Shown piece by piece: positions 1-7,712 of a stretch of 64,000 bases of DNA. The stretch is from Blastopirellula marina (GTDB lineage: Bacteria > Planctomycetota > Planctomycetia > Pirellulales > Pirellulaceae), in assembly GCF_002967765.1 (NCBI RefSeq), contig NZ_PUHY01000012.1, positions 186,001 to 250,000 of the forward strand, in the 5' to 3' direction. Each line of letters opens with the position of its first letter. The stretch's first letter is position 1. The notes under the pieces were generated by a model. The model made no database searches and was not told the origin of the DNA. It saw only the letters and a list, made by a program, of their open reading frames with translations. The position numbers were made by a program, and so were the translations under genes.

Positions 1-1156
1 GTTCCTGTGGAATGTCAACGAAAGGGTGATCGTGACACTCGGCACATTGGATCTGCGTACCGAGGAAAATCCGTGTCGTTTCGCCTGCAAGTCGAGAGGT
101 ACTCGCTTGGTGGTAACCAACAAAGAAAGCTGGCGGGTTATCACCCACTTTGCCAGTCGCCGTCAGAATGCGATAAGTGACTTCGTCCCAGCCCATTCCT
201 TGATTCAGTTGCTCGGCCATCCAATCTTGAAAAACCTGGTAATCCAAGTAAGTCAACTCTGGCTGAGGGATTCGATAACTAAAGACATCGCTCCAATAAG
301 TCGCCCAATTCTGCCCGAACTCCGGGCTGGCCAACAAGCGATCGACCAACAACGACCGTTTTGCTGGGTTTGTATCTTGCAGGAATTCGGTACGCTCCTC
401 TTCAGTTGGAATGCGTCCGATGACATCAATCGTTGCCCGTCGCAAGAAAGTTTCGTCATCGATGATCGACGTCGTCTTATTGAGATGAGCGTCGCTGACG
501 ATCAGTGCGTCGAGTTCTTTCGAGGTTAAAGCATGTTGCGAATCAAGTTCAGCCCGCACAAATTCAGGAGCGATTTCCTGCTCAGGTTCGCTGGCCTTCT
601 TTTCTGCAGCTTCCAGCTTCGCAACTTGGCTCTTCGGGACGAAGAGGAGTGCGTCGACGATCACAATTCCATCTGCTTCATTATCAGAAATCGTAACGAC
701 GGCATCTTGCTCGGATTGGAAGTCGAACTCACCTAACAGATGGAAGACCAACGGCCCTTTGGGCTGTGTACGCTGGTTGACCTTCAGCTGAGCTTCCCCT
801 TTGGCATGTTGGATTACAACCGGTGCTTTTTTCGCTCGGTTGCCACCTGCGTTGTAAGCCAGGTAAACATGATAGGCACCCGACTTAGGAAGCTTCTTTC
901 GGAACGTAACACGTTTGGCCTCGCGGCTGACTGGATCATCCGACTTGCCGCTGTGGATATAGCCCTCACCCACATACGGTTTCGAATGCTGCGACTTTTG
1001 CCAGGGACCTTCGATCTCAGCATCGAGATCATCCAATAACACACCCGGCAGCGGCTGGGTGTTAATCGAATCAGCAGCGCGCCCTGACGAAGCAGCCGTC
1101 AACAACAGCAAAGCCATGCATGATTGCACCACAAAGCCCGAAGGTACCAGTCGCAT
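1..1156 (-). CDS. DUF1549 (PSCyt2-type) domain protein with N-terminal golvesin/xly-like domain, 3' end outside window
   Basis: Partial: the reading frame runs off the left edge, so only about 385 N-terminal residues are seen. A signal peptide (about 1-28, ending near SGRAADS) leads into a beta-rich domain (about 50-165) resembling the golvesin/xly carbohydrate-binding-like fold. The DUF1549 region follows, with the hallmark stretches FLRRATIDVIGRIPT and CAECHDHPF near the visible end. The CxxCH in that last stretch is typical of this family and may bind heme. DUF1549/DUF1553 proteins are greatly expanded in planctomycetes; they are exported and their substrates are unknown. Start: two in-frame ATGs (1162 and 1156) follow an AGGGA box; the second has the better spacing. 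No partner gene is visible because the downstream side is off-window. Family call is firm, function is not. Confidence 0.85.
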   Translation of the reverse strand, partial: MRLVPSGFVVQSCMALLLLTAASSGRAADSINTQPLPGVLLDDLDAEIEGPWQKSQHSKPYVGEGYIHSGKSDDPVSREAKRVTFRKKLPKSGAYHVYLAYNAGGNRAKKAPVVIQHAKGEAQLKVNQRTQPKGPLVFHLLGEFDFQSEQDAVVTISDNEADGIVIVDALLFVPKSQVAKLEAAEKKASEPEQEIAPEFVRAELDSQHALTSKELDALIVSDAHLNKTTSIIDDETFLRRATIDVIGRIPTEEERTEFLQDTNPAKRSLLVDRLLASPEFGQNWATYWSDVFSYRIPQPELTYLDYQVFQDWMAEQLNQGMGWDEVTYRILTATGKVGDNPPAFFVGYHQASTSRLAGETTRIFLGTQIQCAECHDHPFVDIPQE

Positions 1157-1361
1157 GGGCATACTTTCCCTGGATGAGAGGCAAGTGTTTGAGCGTCTCC
1201 ACAGAAAGGGAGAACGGTAGGCAGACCCCCAATGTAAGGAAAAAAGAAAAGTAACGTCAATCTAAAAGCATAGAAGATTTGTTACGTCATGCTGTAACGG
1301 CGATTTTGTCACCGCTAAACTACGCCCCGCCTGCTAGCGACACGGTAAAGTCGCCGTAAAT

Positions 1362-1406
1362 CACCAAGAGCCTTGGACTGCGAGGGACAATCCAAGGCTC
1401 TTGGTG
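1362..1406. terminator. Perfect 16-bp inverted repeat, probable terminator of the CsbD gene
   Basis: CACCAAGAGCCTTGGA (1362-1377) is repeated in perfect inverted form at 1391-1406 with a 13-nt loop. It sits just past the stop of the CsbD-like gene on the minus strand and between that gene and the divergent upstream region of the DUF1549 gene. The T-tract after the stem is weak. Confidence 0.65.
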
Positions 1407-1431
1407 CTATTCCGCTTTTCGCTATCTGCTC

Positions 1432-1629
1432 TTACAAAGCATTCCGAAATTGGTCGATCTGTCGCTCAGCTTCCTCTTTGGCTACGCCATATCGCTGTTG
1501 AATCTTGCCAACCAGTTCATCTCGCTTGCCGGCGATCACTTCCATGTCGTCATCGGTCAGTTTGCCCCACTGCTGACGCACGTTACCGCGAAACTCTTTC
1601 CAGTTTCCTTTAATGGTGTCCCAATTCAT
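1432..1629 (-). CDS. CsbD family stress-response protein, 65 aa
   Basis: The 65-residue product begins MNWDTIKGNWKEFRG and continues through QQWGKLTDDD, the classic CsbD signature. CsbD proteins are small, soluble, largely helical proteins of unknown biochemistry, induced as part of general stress responses in many bacteria. An AGGAG box 8 nt upstream fixes the start at 1629; longer readings of the frame lack such a site. Length matches the family (about 60-70 aa). It is a stand-alone gene between two hairpin terminators, near a PRC-barrel and a Rho_N-like gene, a grouping consistent with stress or envelope maintenance. Confidence 0.9.
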   Translation of the reverse strand: MNWDTIKGNWKEFRGNVRQQWGKLTDDDMEVIAGKRDELVGKIQQRYGVAKEEAERQIDQFRNAL

Positions 1630-1666
1630 GATTGGACTCCTGACTGAATGAAGTAGTGAGGGGGTA

Positions 1667-1731
1667 TCAAAAAAATTAAGCCAAGCCTCGGGGGAAAGTG
1701 TTCCTAAGAACGTCTCCCCCAAGGCGTTGGC
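1667..1731 (-). terminator. Rho-independent terminator of the PRC-barrel gene
   Basis: A long interrupted stem runs GCCAA/GCCT/GGGGGA (1680-1695) against TCCCCC/AGGC/TTGGC (1715-1731). On the minus strand it is followed by TTAATTTTTTT (1667-1677). It lies downstream of the PRC-barrel stop at 1825. A second inverted repeat, TCTCAGGTG-GGTT with AACC-ACCTGAGA (1754-1815), lies between the stop and this terminator. Confidence 0.75.
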
Positions 1732-1824
1732 CCAACAACCACTTCGCAATCCATCTCAGGTGTGGTTAAAAGTTCTTGCTCCTACGCGAAGCGTCACTCC
1801 ATCAACCACCTGAGACTTCCTGTA

Positions 1825-2844
1825 CTAGTTGTCTTTCGTGTCCACGTCGACACTCACACCAGGGACATTGATGTTGGCATCCACTTCCGGTCGGTCATCT
1901 TCGACCTTCAGTGTTGTCGTTCCGATATGAGCGTTCGCTTCTTGTGGCCAATTCTGTTGGTTGAAGCCTTTCACGTCTTCCAACGTTTCTGGGTCGATAT
2001 TCAAAACCAGTTCGCTTACGTCGTCGTCCGCGTCATGCTTCATTCGGAAACTGTTCCAAGCGACGGCGTACAAACTATCGCCAATCCCAGCCAGTCCCCC
2101 AACCGACATTGCGGCGTAACGAACGCGACCGTTCGAGGTATCGATCATAAGATCGTTGATCTTGCCAACTTTCTCATCCGCTTCATTCACGATAGCCATA
2201 CCGATCAAGTCGGCAGCTCGGTAAACAGCGTTCGGGTTGGAAGGTTGCTCGGCAGGCGTCTTACGATCGACGTCGACATTAATACCGACGGGACCGGCCT
2301 GAATATTCAAACCGCGGTCACGTTCACCATAATGTTTATCGATAGCCGTCGTGAAAGCCTCCGAAGCCATGTTCGGCCAGTTGTCCGAGTCGAAGCTAGG
2401 CGCCTTGCGTAGCATTTCCTCGTCCAAATTTAGAAGCAGGACATCGTCGCTGCCTTGCGCGGAAGCTTGGAACTTGAAGGCCTGGAACGGCACGGCATAT
2501 AGTTTCGAGCCAAGCCCCAGGAAGCCACCGTACGAGACGGCGACATATTTCACTTGGCCACGATCGGTATCGATCACGAGATCGCGAACCGCACCCAAAT
2601 CTTTTCCAGCTTCATTCTGAATGGTCATTCCTTGAATGGTGCTGGCTCGGCGGGCGAGCGACATCGATTGCTGATCGGTTGTTTTGACATCCGCTTTCAA
2701 GCGATCCGAAACGACTGGTTTCTTCACGTCGACATGAACATTGGAATCGTCTTTAACGGGTGTATCGTCGGCATGAACTAGTGAGGTGACGCATCCAGCG
2801 GCCATCAAAGCAGCGGCTGCGGCTGCGGGCATTCTGCGTAACAT
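1825..2844 (-). CDS. Exported protein with two PRC-barrel domains, 339 aa
   Basis: Two homologous units are visible. Each starts with a GM(T/A)I(Q/V)NEA stretch and continues D(L/I)..D(R/T)..G.V(K/R)Y.A(V/M)S.GG. The units cover about residues 70-165 and 200-290; this is the PRC-barrel fold, a small beta-barrel found in photosynthetic reaction centre subunit H and many uncharacterised bacterial proteins. The N-terminus carries a hydrophobic Ala-rich segment ending ALMAAGC, a lipobox-like signal, so it is probably envelope-located. An acidic tail (residues 300-339, repeated VDV motifs) ends the protein. The start at 2844 is set by AGGAGAGG 5 nt upstream; the longer frame adds 42 residues without a signal. 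Function of such double PRC proteins is unknown. Confidence 0.85.
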   Translation of the reverse strand: MLRRMPAAAAAALMAAGCVTSLVHADDTPVKDDSNVHVDVKKPVVSDRLKADVKTTDQQSMSLARRASTIQGMTIQNEAGKDLGAVRDLVIDTDRGQVKYVAVSYGGFLGLGSKLYAVPFQAFKFQASAQGSDDVLLLNLDEEMLRKAPSFDSDNWPNMASEAFTTAIDKHYGERDRGLNIQAGPVGINVDVDRKTPAEQPSNPNAVYRAADLIGMAIVNEADEKVGKINDLMIDTSNGRVRYAAMSVGGLAGIGDSLYAVAWNSFRMKHDADDDVSELVLNIDPETLEDVKGFNQQNWPQEANAHIGTTTLKVEDDRPEVDANINVPGVSVDVDTKDN

Positions 2845-3142
2845 AAAACCTCTCCTTGAACCTTCACTGGGCAGACTCGTAATCGTCGCGGGCGGCTCTG
2901 CCTCAACACCAAAACGCGACATGGGCTGTTGTTGTTGATCACTTCGGTGTGGAACGAACTGCTTAAGCATTTTGCTGAAGCAATGGTGACCAACGGAAAA
3001 TCACTTACGCATGTGCCGTTCCAGTGATTAGAAAAAAGAATGCCTTTGGTAGAAGATCGTGATGAATGCCGTGTTTTTCAGTGCCAAATTGATTCTGCAG
3101 CGTGCCGGTTAGCCATTGGCTGACTTCCTGAGAACCACAAAG

Positions 3143-3178
3143 AAAAAGAGCCTGGTCGTTCGACAACCAGGCTCTTTT
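3143..3178 (-). terminator. Terminator hairpin of the Rho_N-like gene
   Basis: AAAAGAGCCTGGT (3144-3156) pairs with ACCAGGCTCTTTT (3166-3178) around a 9-nt loop. The A and T flanks make it usable on both strands. It sits 30 bases past the stop of the minus-strand gene at 3209. Confidence 0.85.
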
Positions 3179-3208
3179 CAGCATGATGGAGGCAAGGGGG
3201 CTTAGGCG

Positions 3209-3406
3209 TTACCAACGGCGACGAATGATGCTCACTAATTCTTCTTTGTGCATGATCTTGCTACGTCCACGAATACCAAGTCGGCTCGCCAGTTCGCGAA
3301 GCTCTTTCACAGTGTGGTCCTCAAGCCGTTTCGTCGAGGCTCCCATGGTTGCGGTGGTTTCTTCCGATACTTCGGGATCGGCGGAAGGACTGATAATGGT
3401 CGACAT
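3209..3406 (-). CDS. Small Rho_N/SAP-like domain protein, 65 aa
   Basis: The second half (about residues 29-60: DHTVKELRELASRLGIRG..., then SKIMHKEELVSIIR) fits the Rho termination factor N-terminal (Rho_N/SAP-like) helical module that can bind nucleic acid. The first 28 residues are Ser/Thr/Glu-rich and look disordered. Stand-alone Rho_N-like peptides are common in planctomycetes and in stress-gene clusters; their targets are not known. An AGGG box precedes the ATG, and the gene ends in a strong hairpin. It is probably monocistronic. Confidence 0.75.
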   Translation of the reverse strand: MSTIISPSADPEVSEETTATMGASTKRLEDHTVKELRELASRLGIRGRSKIMHKEELVSIIRRRW

Positions 3407-3467
3407 AGTGAATCCCTAATTGATTTTTCTAACGGACAGCCAGACAAGCACGAGGCAAAACTTGTCC

Positions 3468-3719
3468 TTACAATAAAACCCATACTTTCAATGCAATCGC
3501 AACGACAATGAGCAGTGCGATCGACGTCCAAAAGAGACGGTCAAGCATCACCATTTCACGATGACGATTGACTGCTCGTTCCGGCTGCCGCTCCGAATGA
3601 ATCGCATCAACCGGATCATTCATAGGCACCATGAACGATCCGTCCGGCAGAGGAGGTTGCACGAGCGTGGCACTCAGACCGGCGGACTTTGTCGAACGAT
3701 GCAGGGGGGCGCTGCTCAT
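3468..3719 (-). CDS. Small protein with one C-terminal membrane segment, 83 aa
   Basis: Not recognised as a family. The first 55 residues are polar, Pro/Arg/His-containing and probably cytoplasmic; residues about 62-82 (LFWTSIALLIVVAIALKVWV) form one hydrophobic helix at the extreme C-terminus, as in tail-anchored proteins. An AAAGG box lies upstream of the ATG at 3719; internal ATGs (e.g. the MNDPVDAI start) are possible. It lies among small stress/envelope genes on the same strand, 54 bases downstream of the lipoprotein-like gene, so the two may be co-transcribed. Confidence 0.6.
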   Translation of the reverse strand: MSSAPLHRSTKSAGLSATLVQPPLPDGSFMVPMNDPVDAIHSERQPERAVNRHREMVMLDRLFWTSIALLIVVAIALKVWVLL

Positions 3720-3773
3720 GATCGAAGACCTTTATGTGCTTGAAGAGAATGGGTTCTTCGCCCCATACCTCGC

Positions 3774-3953
3774 TTACGATGGCTTTGGCTCCGCAGGCTC
3801 GTTTTCGGGTGTTTCAGGAGTCTCTTCGGGTGCTGTCACGGGAGCATCTTGTTCCGAGTTCACTGCGGGTGGATGACATCCGGCGTGAAGCAATCCGCCG
3901 ACGGCGGCTAATCCCATAATCGAAAACGTTCCAGAAGTGCGGCGCCAATTCAT
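3774..3953 (-). CDS. Small secreted/lipoprotein-like peptide, 59 aa
   Basis: MNWRRTSGTF starts a short positively charged region. A hydrophobic stretch ending LLHAGC (Cys 26) resembles a lipoprotein signal, although the residue before the AGC is not ideal. The mature part is about 33 residues, rich in Pro, Glu and Thr, with no fold signature. AGGTGGA sits 4 nt upstream of the ATG at 3953 and supports this start over a longer frame beginning at 4097. Small acidic Pro/Glu-rich lipoproteins are frequent in planctomycetes; function unknown. Confidence 0.6.
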   Translation of the reverse strand: MNWRRTSGTFSIMGLAAVGGLLHAGCHPPAVNSEQDAPVTAPEETPETPENEPAEPKPS

Positions 3954-4215
3954 CGTTCCACCTGATTTGGCTAGAGGTATAGGAATATCTACTCGAATCG
4001 GACGTAACAGCAAGCTCCGTGCCAGGAATTGCGATCCAAGTTCAATAAGCGCGCGTAAACCCCTTTCAGATAAACAGATAGGGCGAATCCCGAACAATAA
4101 TGTCGCAGCCTTTCGGGCGGGCGATCCAAGAAGGGCCTGGGCTGGGCTCCAGTTATTGACCGGTTGGCGGTTGGAAGTCGCTCAGCCAGAACGCCGCGCG
4201 AACAGAATTTGACCG

Positions 4216-4641
4216 TCAGTCTTCTTTGCGTAAACGCCCCACGCTGGACTGGAAATACTTCCGCCGGCGGGTCGTTTGCTGCTCATCGCTGGCAGACTGT
4301 TCGGATTCTTCCGAGGCTTTAATCAAGTCGGCCAAGTTCGCGGAGCAAATACGGCAGCCAACTTGCTCGAGGTGAAACGAGATGTAATTCACTTCCTCTT
4401 GCGCTGGCATCACTCCCAACAGATATTGCTGGAGTTGTGGCCGCGTCGGACAGGTAATGCGATGCCGACGCCAAATCTCGCCTAAGCTATGCACGCCCGC
4501 ATCGCGTCGCGCCAAAATCTCAAGTAGTTTCGCTTTCAGCTCAGGCTGGTCACGGATTTGCTCCTCAACGGCACTAGCTTCTTCCACAGCCAGTTCTTCG
4601 TTCAGGTAGGCTTCCAGATCGGCGTTGGTAAGGGCTCGCAT
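4216..4641 (-). CDS. Small putative zinc-binding, anti-sigma-like protein, 141 aa
   Basis: Residues 1-60 (MRALTNADLEAYLNEEL and on) form a charged helical domain. The central part contains HLEQVGCRICSAN, a His then CxxC arrangement like the zf-HC2 zinc finger of ZAS anti-sigma factors. No transmembrane helix follows, unlike many ZAS proteins, so it would be soluble. GAGGAAGAGAG precedes the ATG at 4641. It is the last gene of the minus-strand run that includes an ECF sigma factor and an AIM24-like gene, which suggests a regulatory role, possibly restraining the sigma factor. The anti-sigma role is inference from motif and position. Confidence 0.6.
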   Translation of the reverse strand: MRALTNADLEAYLNEELAVEEASAVEEQIRDQPELKAKLLEILARRDAGVHSLGEIWRRHRITCPTRPQLQQYLLGVMPAQEEVNYISFHLEQVGCRICSANLADLIKASEESEQSASDEQQTTRRRKYFQSSVGRLRKED

Positions 4642-4711
4642 GATTCTCTCTTCCTCTCCCCTCTCTCCGCTAGGACAATGAGAGGGGATGCTGTTGACAT
4701 GGTGACGGCGC

Positions 4712-5416
4712 TTAGCCTTCTGCCGTGTAGACTTCTTCAAACGGCTGAACGACCACGAAGCCGTTGCCAATGAACTCCATCTGGAAAGACTCACCACTCG
4801 ATCGGCCAATCAACGAGCGGAAAGAAATATCAGTCTTCAGGTTCGGCGACAACGTACCGCTCCAGGCGACCGTGGCATTGGGGTCGGTATAAACGGGTTG
4901 ATCAGGCGTCACCACCAAAGTCAACGGTTCATAGTGCGTGGTAATCGCGACCATGCCAGAGCCACTAAGGGTCATCTGAAACAGACCGCCCGCCATCATC
5001 GACGAAATCCGTTTCATCATCTTGATATCCCAGGTCACGCTGCTTTCAAATGCGAGGATGTCGTTCGCATTGACGACGATTTCCTGGTTTTCCAAACGCA
5101 AGATCTGGATCTTTTTACCGTAATCGGCCAGGTAAAGCTTGCCGTTTCCAGATACCTTCGTAAGACGGGCCCCTTCGCCAGTGATCGCCTTTTTGAAGAA
5201 CCCACCGAGCCCTTTATCAAAGACCCCTTCACGTTCGAACTTCATACCGCCGAGATATGAGATCATCGATCCCATCTTGGTCCAGACGTATTGCCCTTTC
5301 AGGTTGACTTCCAGGATGCGGGGGCTCTCCATTTCGAAGAAGCCTTCGCCCCGGTCACGTTGTTGGGTTTGCTCGACAAACTCGCGTAGTGTGTAACGGT
5401 TTTCAACGGTGGACAT
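4712..5416 (-). CDS. AIM24 family protein, 234 aa
   Basis: The whole protein fits the AIM24 (formerly DUF124, TIGR00266) fold: beta-helix-like repeats with Gly-rich turns (GSMISYLGGMKFEREG, EGARLTKVSGNGKLYLADYG, LSGSGMVAITTHYEPL) and a C-terminal strand region ending VVVQPFEEVY. Bacterial AIM24 proteins are about 220-270 aa, so this is full length. The name comes from a yeast mitochondrial inner-membrane protein; bacterial function is not settled. Two ATGs are adjacent (5419, 5416); an AGGGGG box gives better spacing to the second. It lies between the ECF sigma gene and the zinc-finger-like gene, 70-110 bases from each, and is probably co-transcribed. Confidence 0.85.
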   Translation of the reverse strand: MSTVENRYTLREFVEQTQQRDRGEGFFEMESPRILEVNLKGQYVWTKMGSMISYLGGMKFEREGVFDKGLGGFFKKAITGEGARLTKVSGNGKLYLADYGKKIQILRLENQEIVVNANDILAFESSVTWDIKMMKRISSMMAGGLFQMTLSGSGMVAITTHYEPLTLVVTPDQPVYTDPNATVAWSGTLSPNLKTDISFRSLIGRSSGESFQMEFIGNGFVVVQPFEEVYTAEG

Positions 5417-5524
5417 CATTTCCCCCTGGGAACAATCGTTGTAGAAAAGAGAACTTATGAGTAGCCGTTTGCCTCGATACTCTGCGTTCTTTCAATGCAT
5501 CTGCCTGGCGAATTGCTACGTGGC

Positions 5525-6181
5525 CTAACCGGCGTAAAGCTCTGGGAACACCTCTTCGCACAGCTGTTGATTCTTGACGCTACCACGTAATTTATTCGTG
5601 AAGTCGTGTTTGTAATTGGCGACATGTTGTTCGCTAATATCCAGATGGGTCGCAACATCTTTATTCGCCCAACCGCGGACGAAGAGCAGCTCGACGCATT
5701 GGACTTTGACCCAATCGCCTCGTTCTTTCCAGTATTCAATCTGCGAGCGAATCGCTTCCACCAGGGCGTCTTCTTCGAGTGTCCGACGTTCGCCACTGCG
5801 AACCAAGCTGGAAGCAGGGCGGGCAGGGCCTTCAAGTTCCCAGGTATCACTCGACGATCGACCAGCCCCAGCCGAACTGAGCGGCAGGGTAGGGCGGCGC
5901 CCTTCGCGACGCAAATGATCGGTGAGTTTATACGCGCAGATGGCGAAAAGATAGCTTTCCAGCGAACGACGACCATCATAGTTCGGCAAGCTATTTAGAA
6001 AACCGATGAAGGTCTCTTGAACGACGTCTTCACTATGGGCGCGACGACGCAAGCGACTTTCAACGAAAGCGAGTAAGCGTCCCTCGTATCGGTCGATCAA
6101 ATCCTGCCAGGCGTCCTCTTCCCCGTCACGAATGCGACCAATCAGTAAGGCATCTGTTTCTGAAACGCGTGATAGAGACAA
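5525..6181 (-). CDS. ECF-type RNA polymerase sigma factor with long Ser/Thr-rich linker, 218 aa
   Basis: Region sigma-2 is residues 11-95, with the core-binding stretch HSEDVVQETFIGFL and the promoter-melting stretch YLFAICAYKLTDHLRR. Region sigma-4 is residues 135-200, with a helix-turn-helix in LFVRGWANKDVATHLDISEQHV. Between them lies an unusually long linker (about 96-134) with eleven Ser/Thr residues and several Arg/Pro. ECF factors redirect RNA polymerase to stress or envelope genes. There is no membrane anti-sigma gene next to it. Instead the locus holds a Ser/Thr kinase and an FHA protein, like the kinase-associated ECF groups reported for planctomycetes. Kinase control through the linker is inference. 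The start follows CCTTGTCTC without a strong Shine-Dalgarno box. Confidence 0.88.
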   Translation of the reverse strand: MSLSRVSETDALLIGRIRDGEEDAWQDLIDRYEGRLLAFVESRLRRRAHSEDVVQETFIGFLNSLPNYDGRRSLESYLFAICAYKLTDHLRREGRRPTLPLSSAGAGRSSSDTWELEGPARPASSLVRSGERRTLEEDALVEAIRSQIEYWKERGDWVKVQCVELLFVRGWANKDVATHLDISEQHVANYKHDFTNKLRGSVKNQQLCEEVFPELYAG

Positions 6182-6281
6182 GGTGAGTGCGTTCCTTTCG
6201 GGCCGGTAGGAAAGTCGAAATCAGCGAACCGCTTGGTTACGCCACCGCGGGCACGACACCCCGCGGCTGGATTTTCCTAAT

Positions 6282-7511
6282 TTATAGCATGGGAAATGAC
6301 TGGACGAAAATCACGCCTGCGACGAAAAGACCTCCCAGAGCGACGACCGTGCCCGCTGAGACGAGCCAAGGAGAAACTTTGCTCCCCTCGCCGGTCAATG
6401 CCATGCCGAAGTAAAAGATAGTTAACATTCCTAACAATCCGAAAAACCCGGCCCCAATGTAGACAACACGACTAACTTGTTGTTGGGCCTGCCATAACTC
6501 GCGCAGTTTCTGTTGCAACGAGGTATCGAATTTCAGCAACGAATGCCATTGCTGCATCGGACCGATCGAAGGTGTTAATTCTTCGTGATAGGTTTCCATG
6601 ACGACCGATTCCTGCAACTCGTCAAGCTTTGTGCCTAGCATTTTGGCGGCCTGGGGATTGTCCAGGTAGTCGTTGGCGAACTCCGCTAAGGCAATTCGCG
6701 TTTCGCTTTCCAGCGACTTTCGGCAGTCCATTCCCCGATCGAAAGGTCCGGAGCTAACGGCTATGAGACAAGTTCCATCGTCCTCCCAAACCGGAGCCTG
6801 TTCGACCCAATCTGGTCGGCCTGGCGGAATGATGCTGGGCGGTTCGCTAATTGGATCGCTCGGTGCGGATTCCTCGTCACTTTCAACTTCGGGCGAACTG
6901 GCCGAAGGCAGACCATGTAGACGTTCGTACAACCCGCCCATCGCTCGTTCGCGCATTCGCTCGATTTCGGCTCTGGGGTCGGAGGAGGCAGAAGACGCAT
7001 AGCGTTGACCACTACCTGACGCGTAAGGACCAAACGGACGAGGAAAGCTCGGCGGTCGGATATCAGGATAGGGAAAATCGGAAGCCGAGCTAAGTGTGCG
7101 TGCTGGGGTCGAGGATTCTGAAACTTCCTCAGGCATTTCCTCGACTTCTGCTTCCACGTTTTCCTTTGCAGGCTGCGGTTTGCCCGACTTCGTACTCAGT
7201 TGTGCTTCTTGCGTCGTATCGAGCGGGATCTCGCCTGTCGATGAAGCCGGCACGCGATGATTGTCGTAGCGAATTTCGGTGGTCGATTGTGACGCGACTT
7301 CGGTGCGTGACGAACCGATCATTACAAAGCCCAGACCGAGGACGATCAAGCCCATGAATGCCAAAGTACCGACCCCCAAGATAACGCGGCCAGCTTTTGT
7401 CCTGACCATAACAAGACCAACAACAACCGCCATCAGGGAACTCAAAAAGAGCACGCCAAGGATAGCAAGAAGTAGTGTTCCGACCGTCAAATGAGGTTCA
7501 GAGGTGTACAT
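6282..7511 (-). CDS. Membrane protein with N- and C-terminal helices and a long disordered middle, 409 aa
   Basis: No family recognised. Residues 9-32 and 44-66 are hydrophobic helices. About 75-235 is low-complexity (Ser, Pro, Glu, with PYPDIRPPSFPRPFGPYASG). Residues 236-340 look folded and helical, containing DDGTCLIAVSSGPFDRGMDCRKSLE. Two more helices lie at about 345-365 and 378-402. The topology would place the central part on one face of the membrane. It sits between the 38-residue membrane peptide and the ECF sigma factor in the kinase/FHA locus, so a sensor or scaffold role in that pathway is possible but unproven. An upstream GGAG is 15 nt from the ATG at 7511, which is far. Confidence 0.7.
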   Translation of the reverse strand: MYTSEPHLTVGTLLLAILGVLFLSSLMAVVVGLVMVRTKAGRVILGVGTLAFMGLIVLGLGFVMIGSSRTEVASQSTTEIRYDNHRVPASSTGEIPLDTTQEAQLSTKSGKPQPAKENVEAEVEEMPEEVSESSTPARTLSSASDFPYPDIRPPSFPRPFGPYASGSGQRYASSASSDPRAEIERMRERAMGGLYERLHGLPSASSPEVESDEESAPSDPISEPPSIIPPGRPDWVEQAPVWEDDGTCLIAVSSGPFDRGMDCRKSLESETRIALAEFANDYLDNPQAAKMLGTKLDELQESVVMETYHEELTPSIGPMQQWHSLLKFDTSLQQKLRELWQAQQQVSRVVYIGAGFFGLLGMLTIFYFGMALTGEGSKVSPWLVSAGTVVALGGLFVAGVIFVQSFPML

Positions 7512-7562
7512 GTTTCCAATTTTAACTCCGTGAGCCGGTTTCTGTTCGGCTTAAAACGAAGA

Positions 7563-7679
7563 CTAATGGCGTCCGCGCGAGGCAATCGCCGCGATAGTAA
7601 CGACCACCAACAACAATCCAACGCCCAAGACCGCTGCTCCACCTAATATCATCATCCAACTCATCGATGTTTCTGCCAT
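7563..7679 (-). CDS. 38-aa single-pass membrane peptide
   Basis: Reading the minus strand from 7679 gives MAETSMSWMMILGG followed by an unbroken hydrophobic helix (VLGVGLLLVVVTIAAIA) and a basic SRGRH end, then TAG. An AGGGAGT box lies 9 nt upstream of the ATG. It fits exactly between the kinase gene (stop 7713) and the membrane protein gene (start 7511), on the same strand, with 33- and 51-base gaps. The positive C-terminal tail predicts the C-terminus inside. It is short enough to be missed by standard length cut-offs. No family was recognised. Confidence 0.65.
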   Translation of the reverse strand: MAETSMSWMMILGGAAVLGVGLLLVVVTIAAIASRGRH

Positions 7680-7712
7680 AACGCAGACTCCCTATTAAAT
7701 CTCAAACGGCTC

